From NCBI GenBank assembly GCA_031288745.1, contig JAITQT010000106.1, positions 1-9,405 on the forward strand: a DNA stretch of 9,405 nucleotides, in the 5' to 3' direction. The DNA comes from Deltaproteobacteria bacterium. GTDB taxonomy: Bacteria > Desulfobacterota > Desulfarculia > Adiutricales > Adiutricaceae. A model generated the notes under the pieces. The model saw nothing but the letters and a program-made list of their open reading frames with translations. It made no database searches and had not been told where the DNA came from. The translations under genes were made by a program, and so were the position numbers. Below are positions 6,279-9,405 of the stretch, in pieces; position 1 is the first letter of the stretch, and every line of letters starts with the position of its first letter.

Positions 6279-6986
6279 TTGGCTAAGTCCAATTTAGACG
6301 GGCCGGGACCTTCACCGGCCCGCGGTCTTTTCGTGGCCTTAGAAGGCTTAGACGGGGCCGGAAAAAGCACTCAAGCTAGATTACTTAAAGAAAACCTAGC
6401 TAGGCTAGGCTACGGCGGGGCTTTGATTTTAAACGAACCGACTTCCGGGTATGTCGGGGCCCGCGTTCGTAGCCTATTTTTTCAAAACGAAGGCCTGCGT
6501 GAACCCCAAAAAGAGCTTAATTTGTTTTTGGAAGATAGGGCCCTTGATGTGAAAGAAAACCTCCTTCCGGCCCTGTCTGAAGGGATAACCGTGATTATGG
6601 ACCGTTATATACTTAGTAACGTGGCCTATCAAGGTGCCTTGCAAGAGCTTGATAATGCCGATTCTAAAGCTCTTTCGCCAGAAGAAATTTTGGCAGCTAA
6701 CCAGATATTTCCTTGGCCGGACCTAACTTTTTTGCTAGAGGTAGATCTTGAGGTCTCTCTAGAGCGGACGACCTTAAGGGGGGGCAGGGATCCGATCTTT
6801 GAAAAAGATAGCTACCTTAGGAAAGTCAAGGCTATTTACGATATTATTGGCCAGCCCAACCTGCCTTGTCCGGGGCTCACGCGCCTTAACGCTGACATAG
6901 GAGAGAGCGCTCTAGCCAACTCTATTTTAAGTCGAGTTCAAAGATGCCTTGATTTATCGTGTCCGTTCACAAAGGTGAACGTTTAA
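6279..6986 (+). CDS. tmk: Thymidylate (dTMP) kinase, 3' end altered by a mobile element
   Basis: Phosphorylates dTMP to dTDP with ATP in the cytoplasm, an essential step of dTTP synthesis. Motifs in order: P-loop GLDGAGKST (residues 23-31), EPTSGYVGARVRS (53-65, the EPT variant of the usual EPGGT motif), DRYILSNVAYQG (108-119, dTMP binding) and an arginine-rich lid at about 162-177 (ERTTLRGGRDPIFE). At 235 residues it is slightly longer than the typical 205-220. The only sensible start is the TTG at 6279: an in-frame TGA lies at 6255 and the next candidate, GTG at 6333, is too close to the P-loop. A weak GAGAG lies seven bases upstream. The last eight codons (CPFTKVNV) and the TAA stop come from, or span the border of, element copy 2, so the native C terminus has been replaced. 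The core fold looks intact and the gene is probably functional. Confidence 0.93.
   Translation: MAKSNLDGPGPSPARGLFVALEGLDGAGKSTQARLLKENLARLGYGGALILNEPTSGYVGARVRSLFFQNEGLREPQKELNLFLEDRALDVKENLLPALSEGITVIMDRYILSNVAYQGALQELDNADSKALSPEEILAANQIFPWPDLTFLLEVDLEVSLERTTLRGGRDPIFEKDSYLRKVKAIYDIIGQPNLPCPGLTRLNADIGESALANSILSRVQRCLDLSCPFTKVNV
6952..6958. repeat. Target-site duplication, left side of element copy 2
   Basis: ATTTATC, inside the tmk reading frame (codons for D, L and S), is repeated at 7246-7252 just beyond the element. Confidence 0.75.
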
Positions 6987-7245
6987 GGGCCCGTTCACAA
7001 GTGAGAACGTTGCGGGGCCAAGCCTATTGAAAGGGACGACACATACCCCAATAATGTAGCCCCCTATAGGAGCTTAGTATTTTTAACATTAATCAAAGTT
7101 AAAATATGTGGTTGGAGAAGAGAGCTAAGTAGAAACATCAAAAGAACTAATGTTAAGCTCTTAAGGGTATGTTAAAACTTAATTACAACTCGAAAGTCGA
7201 TAACTGCCGTAATGTGGTGAAAAAAATACTTGGTGAACGGGTACA
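6959..7245 (+). mobile_element. MITE-like non-autonomous element, copy 2 (complete)
   Basis: A 286-287 bp element in plus orientation. The left end is GTGTCCGTTCACAAAG and the right end, read on the opposite strand, is GTACCCGTTCACCAAG, so 13 of 16 terminal bases are inverted-repeat matches. ATTTATC flanks both sides, with one extra A (7245) between the conserved end GTAC and the right-hand duplication. Alternatively the duplication is 8 bp with one mismatch. It is inverted relative to copy 1 and direct relative to copy 3. It lies within the 3' end of tmk and fills nearly all of the tmk-tatD gap. No open frame of useful size is present. Confidence 0.88.
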
Positions 7246-7252
7246 ATTTATC
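7246..7252. repeat. Target-site duplication, right side of element copy 2
   Basis: Exact repeat of ATTTATC at 6952-6958. It marks the point where the pre-insertion sequence resumes, 45 bases before the tatD start codon. Confidence 0.75.
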
Positions 7253-7296
7253 TAAATTGATAGATAAAAATTTTATTAATATTTTTAAAGATTTAT

Positions 7297-8079
7297 ATGA
7301 ATATTATAGATAGTCATTGTCATCTCTTTTTACCTGCATTCGATACCGATTTTTATCAAGTGTTAGAAAATGCTCGGGCGGCCGGGGTGGAACGAGTGGT
7401 TAACGTGGGCTTAGACGTTTTAAGTAGCCGCATGGTTATAGAAACAGCCCATGAGATCCCCGCGCTCCATCCAACTGTGGGCTGGCACCCCCACGAGGCC
7501 GAGCGTTTTAATGAAAGGGCTCTAGACGAGTTAATAGAACTGGCCAAAAATCCCGCCGTGGTGGCCTTTGGCGAAATAGGCCTCGACTATTTTCATAATT
7601 TTGCTGATCGCGCCGTCCAAAGGAGAGTTTTAATCTCTCTTTTAGAAGCGGCCCAGCAAATAGATAAACCAGTTATCTTTCATTGTCGCGAAGCTTACGA
7701 CGATTTATTTTCATTACTCTCCCCTCAAAGAGATAAATTTAAAGGCCTTTTACTCCATTGCTTCGGGGCGGGTCCTAAGGAACTCCAAAGGGCCTTGGAG
7801 CTAGATTTTCATATTTCCTTTTCCGGGACCATAACTTTTCCCAAGTCTAAAGAGCTAAGGGAGTCAGTACTATTAACGCCTCTAGATAAAATCTTAATTG
7901 AAACCGACTCTCCTTATTTAGCCCCAGTTCCCCACCGCAGCCGCCGCAACGAACCAGCCCTTTTAGTTAATCATTTGGAGATTGTGGCCCAAGTCCTAAA
8001 AACAGGGCCGACTGAGGCCGCGGCTTTGACTGCTGAAAACGCCAGACGTTTTTTCTCTTTGTCAGGAGATAAGCTTTGA
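7297..8079 (+). CDS. tatD: TatD-family metal-dependent hydrolase / DNase
   Basis: A TIM-barrel, two-metal hydrolase; characterised relatives are 3'-5' exonucleases or endonucleases acting on DNA. All expected metal ligands are present: H7 and H9 (DSHCHL), E93 (GEIGLDY), H129 (FHCREA), H154 (LHCF) and D204 (ETDSPYLAP). The family motifs VGWHPHE (61-67) and PHRSRRNEPA (212-221) are also present. At 260 residues it is the standard length, with no extra domain. The ATG at 7297 gives the normal MNIIDSHCH start, but upstream there is only a poor AAAG and no true Shine-Dalgarno. This fits past translational coupling to tmk, now separated by element copy 2. Its TGA stop overlaps the maf start codon. 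The order tmk, (holB), tatD is common in bacteria; here holB is absent between them. Confidence 0.95.
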   Translation: MNIIDSHCHLFLPAFDTDFYQVLENARAAGVERVVNVGLDVLSSRMVIETAHEIPALHPTVGWHPHEAERFNERALDELIELAKNPAVVAFGEIGLDYFHNFADRAVQRRVLISLLEAAQQIDKPVIFHCREAYDDLFSLLSPQRDKFKGLLLHCFGAGPKELQRALELDFHISFSGTITFPKSKELRESVLLTPLDKILIETDSPYLAPVPHRSRRNEPALLVNHLEIVAQVLKTGPTEAAALTAENARRFFSLSGDKL

Positions 8080-8681
8080 ATTATAAAAAATTAACTGACC
8101 TAGAGACCGCTAGTTCTTCGCGTCTCATCCTAGCCTCAGCCTCGCCTCGGCGAAAACAAATCTTAGAGTTGGCCGGGTTCGAGGTTATCGTCAGGGGTAG
8201 TTCAGTCGATGAAAAAAAACTTACGGGAGAAAGCCCTTTTGATTTAGTCTTACGGCTTTCCGAAAAAAAAGCCCTCGAAGCCGGCCCCAACCCTGAAGGT
8301 TTGGCCACGGTGGGGGCCGATACAGTTGTGGTCTTGGATGGAGAGATATTAGGTAAACCTCGAGATATTTTAGATGCTCGAAAAATGCTTTTTGCCTTAT
8401 CTGGAAAGGTCCATGAAGTAATTACCGGTTACTTTATTTTTACTCCCAAAGGAGCCTTTCGAAGGCGAGCGTTATCAACCCAAATCGCTTTTAGAAATCT
8501 AACTGAGTGGGATGTGGAAAACTATTTATCTCTAGGGGAATGGGCAGATAAGGCCGGTTCTTACGCCATTCAATCGGGTGGAGGAATTTTTACGAAATGG
8601 ATAAACGGCTCGTACACTAATATTGTGGGGTTACCTTTGGCTGAATTTTTGATTGATTTTAAAGAAATTAGTCTTCTTTAG
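8076..8681 (+). CDS. maf: Maf-type nucleoside triphosphate pyrophosphatase (dTTP/UTP subtype)
   Basis: Hydrolyses nucleoside triphosphates to monophosphate and pyrophosphate, cleaning non-canonical or excess nucleotides from the pool. Motifs: SASPRR (21-26), SVDEK (43-47), GADTVVVLDGEILGKPRD (80-97, with catalytic D82 and K94), HEV (113-115), DKAGSYAIQSGG (158-169) and NIVGLPL (182-188). The DKAG-Y-IQ motif is typical of the dTTP/UTP-acting Maf (YhdE-like) subgroup rather than the m7GTP-acting YceF subgroup. At 201 residues the length is normal. The start is TTG at 8076: it overlaps the tatD stop as TTGA and is preceded by AGGAG (8064-8068) at a seven-base spacing, so translation is coupled to tatD. 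Its activity on thymidine and uridine nucleotides links it to tmk two genes upstream. Confidence 0.95.
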   Translation: MNYKKLTDLETASSSRLILASASPRRKQILELAGFEVIVRGSSVDEKKLTGESPFDLVLRLSEKKALEAGPNPEGLATVGADTVVVLDGEILGKPRDILDARKMLFALSGKVHEVITGYFIFTPKGAFRRRALSTQIAFRNLTEWDVENYLSLGEWADKAGSYAIQSGGGIFTKWINGSYTNIVGLPLAEFLIDFKEISLL

Positions 8682-8692
8682 GTAGTTTTTTT
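8660..8692 (+). terminator. Weak AU-rich terminator at the end of maf
   Basis: TAAAGAA (8660-8666) pairs with TTCTTTA (8674-8680) around a 7-nt loop, and a run of seven T follows at 8686-8692. The stem overlaps the last maf codons and contains almost no GC, so efficiency is doubtful. Confidence 0.35.
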
Positions 8693-8713
8693 ATTATTAG
8701 ATAAGGATATTTG

Positions 8714-8729
8714 GTAACTGTTCACCAGG
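8714..8729. repeat. Solitary sequence resembling the element's terminal repeat
   Basis: GTAACTGTTCACCAGG matches the + strand start of element copy 1 (GTAACCGTTCATCAAG) at 13 of 16 positions, and the differences fall at sites that also vary between copies. Similarity ends after these bases and no partner end is visible before 9274, so it may be the remnant of a decayed copy or of a related element. Confidence 0.35.
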
Positions 8730-9273
8730 CCTCTTCATGACCAGGTTTTTAACTTCCTTGGCGACTGAAGAAAGGCCAAATATGGGCTAATGATTGGTAT
8801 TCCCCTCGAAATTTGAAAAATCCATTAAAGGTAGACCTTACAACGTATAGAATGCGCTGCTAAAATATCAAAGTGTGCTCGGCCTCCTGGAAGGGCTTGT
8901 TAACGGCTACAAAATTAATATTTGCGACTAGGGGTTTGTGACTATATATTGATATAACAATCAGATATTGCTTCGTATGCGTTTACAGCCTGAAAATGAT
9001 TAACCCTGTCTTGATGTCCCGCTCTCGCTTAGGCCAGCCCGGTTACACGAGTCAGAATACGTAAGTATGTTGATTTGCCCTGCCATCTTTGGCTCTTAAT
9101 CACACCTTTAGGGGTTGGTTTAAGTTTATTTAGGTTAACTAATTCTCTGGTGCCCTCCAATAAGGTCTTTTCCTGCTACTTAAATTTGAGACTGCCTTGG
9201 GGGCTCTTTAGAAATCCAAGTGGTTCTTCGGGTATGTCTTGCTACTGTTTAGCGACTTAATTTATCTTTTGAT
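8730..9273. other. Gene-poor spacer after maf
   Basis: No convincing gene, tRNA or rRNA was seen on either strand. The longest forward open stretch (about 60 codons from a TTG at 9075) has no ribosome binding site and an unstructured composition rich in L, S and C, so it is not called. Base composition is mixed and less AT-rich than the other spacers, which could indicate decayed coding DNA, but no family is recognisable. Confidence 0.5.
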
Positions 9274-9405
9274 GTGTCCGTTCACCAATGTGAACATTTA
9301 AGGGCCCGTTCACAAGAGAGAACGCTGCGGTGCCAAGCCTATTGAAAGGGACGACACATCCCGCAGCAATGTAGCCCCCTATAGGAGCTTAGTAATTTTA
9401 ACATT
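9274..9405 (+). mobile_element. MITE-like non-autonomous element, copy 3 (cut by window end)
   Basis: It starts GTGTCCGTTCACCAAT, the same left end as copy 2, and continues co-linear with it to the last base of the window (11 differences in 132 positions by eye, no gap). It is in plus orientation, direct relative to copy 2, so copies 2 and 3 bracket tatD and maf. The 24-nt block identical in all copies is at 9335-9358. The left flank is TTTTGAT; the matching right-hand duplication would lie outside the window. Confidence 0.85.

Noticed and set aside
7027..7055. Outward promoter inside element copy 2 (TTGAAA, 17 bases, AATAAT) pointing to tatD
   Set aside because: The -35-like part lies in the invariant block, but the -10-like bases are not kept in copies 1 and 3 and the region is AT-rich. 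It remains possible, but the support is too weak to annotate.
5981..7245. Composite transposon carrying tmk between inverted element copies
   Set aside because: Each copy has its own matching direct repeats on both sides (TGAGAGA; ATTTATC). A composite unit would share one duplication at the outer borders only.
9075..9260. Open stretch of 61 codons on the + strand
   Set aside because: TTG start without a ribosome binding site, no recognisable motif, and composition unlike the real genes in the window.

Overview
The window looks like a chromosomal segment of a motile, Gram-negative bacterium, most likely a member of the Desulfobacterota (the former Deltaproteobacteria). The evidence is the flagellin N terminus (NHNMTAQNAARNLS, then AADDAAGLAIREMMRADI), which resembles Desulfovibrio-type flagellins. 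Two proteins also carry export signals, and the dTMP kinase has an EPTxGxxG variant motif. Genes have mixed GC content while intergenic DNA is very AT-rich. TTG start codons are used twice. The exact lineage cannot be fixed from this sequence alone.

Layout, all genes on the + strand. Positions 1-50 may hold the last codons of an upstream gene. Positions 51-631 are a long AT-rich spacer with small hairpins and a near-consensus sigma-28 (FliA) promoter at 433-459. That promoter drives a giant flagellin of 1076 residues (632-3862), whose surface-exposed middle contains four repeats of about 70 residues. A hairpin terminator follows. Next come a separately promoted, probably periplasmic beta-carbonic anhydrase (4210-5016) and an unrecognised secreted protein (5270-5911). 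The second half is a housekeeping cluster: thymidylate kinase tmk (6279-6986), the TatD-family hydrolase (7297-8079) and a Maf nucleotide pyrophosphatase (8076-8681). The last two overlap by the four bases TTGA. About 590 bp with no recognisable gene follow.

The most notable finding is a family of short non-autonomous mobile elements (MITE-like) of about 285 bp. There are two complete copies (5981-6265, minus orientation; 6959-7245, plus orientation) and a third copy cut by the window end (9274-9405). They have terminal inverted repeats built on CCGTTCAC and no coding capacity. Each complete copy is bracketed by its own 7-bp direct repeat (TGAGAGA; ATTTATC), which is the footprint of two independent transpositions. 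The copies sit on either side of tmk, about 90% identical and inverted to each other. The downstream copy landed inside the 3' end of tmk, so the element now supplies the last eight codons and the stop. Removing the element in silico restores a reading frame that continues into the start of tatD, which suggests that tmk and tatD were once directly coupled.

Functionally, tmk and maf both act on thymidine or uridine nucleotides and tatD is a metal-dependent nuclease or hydrolase, so the cluster concerns nucleotide and DNA metabolism. The flagellin, carbonic anhydrase and secreted protein appear to be independent transcription units.
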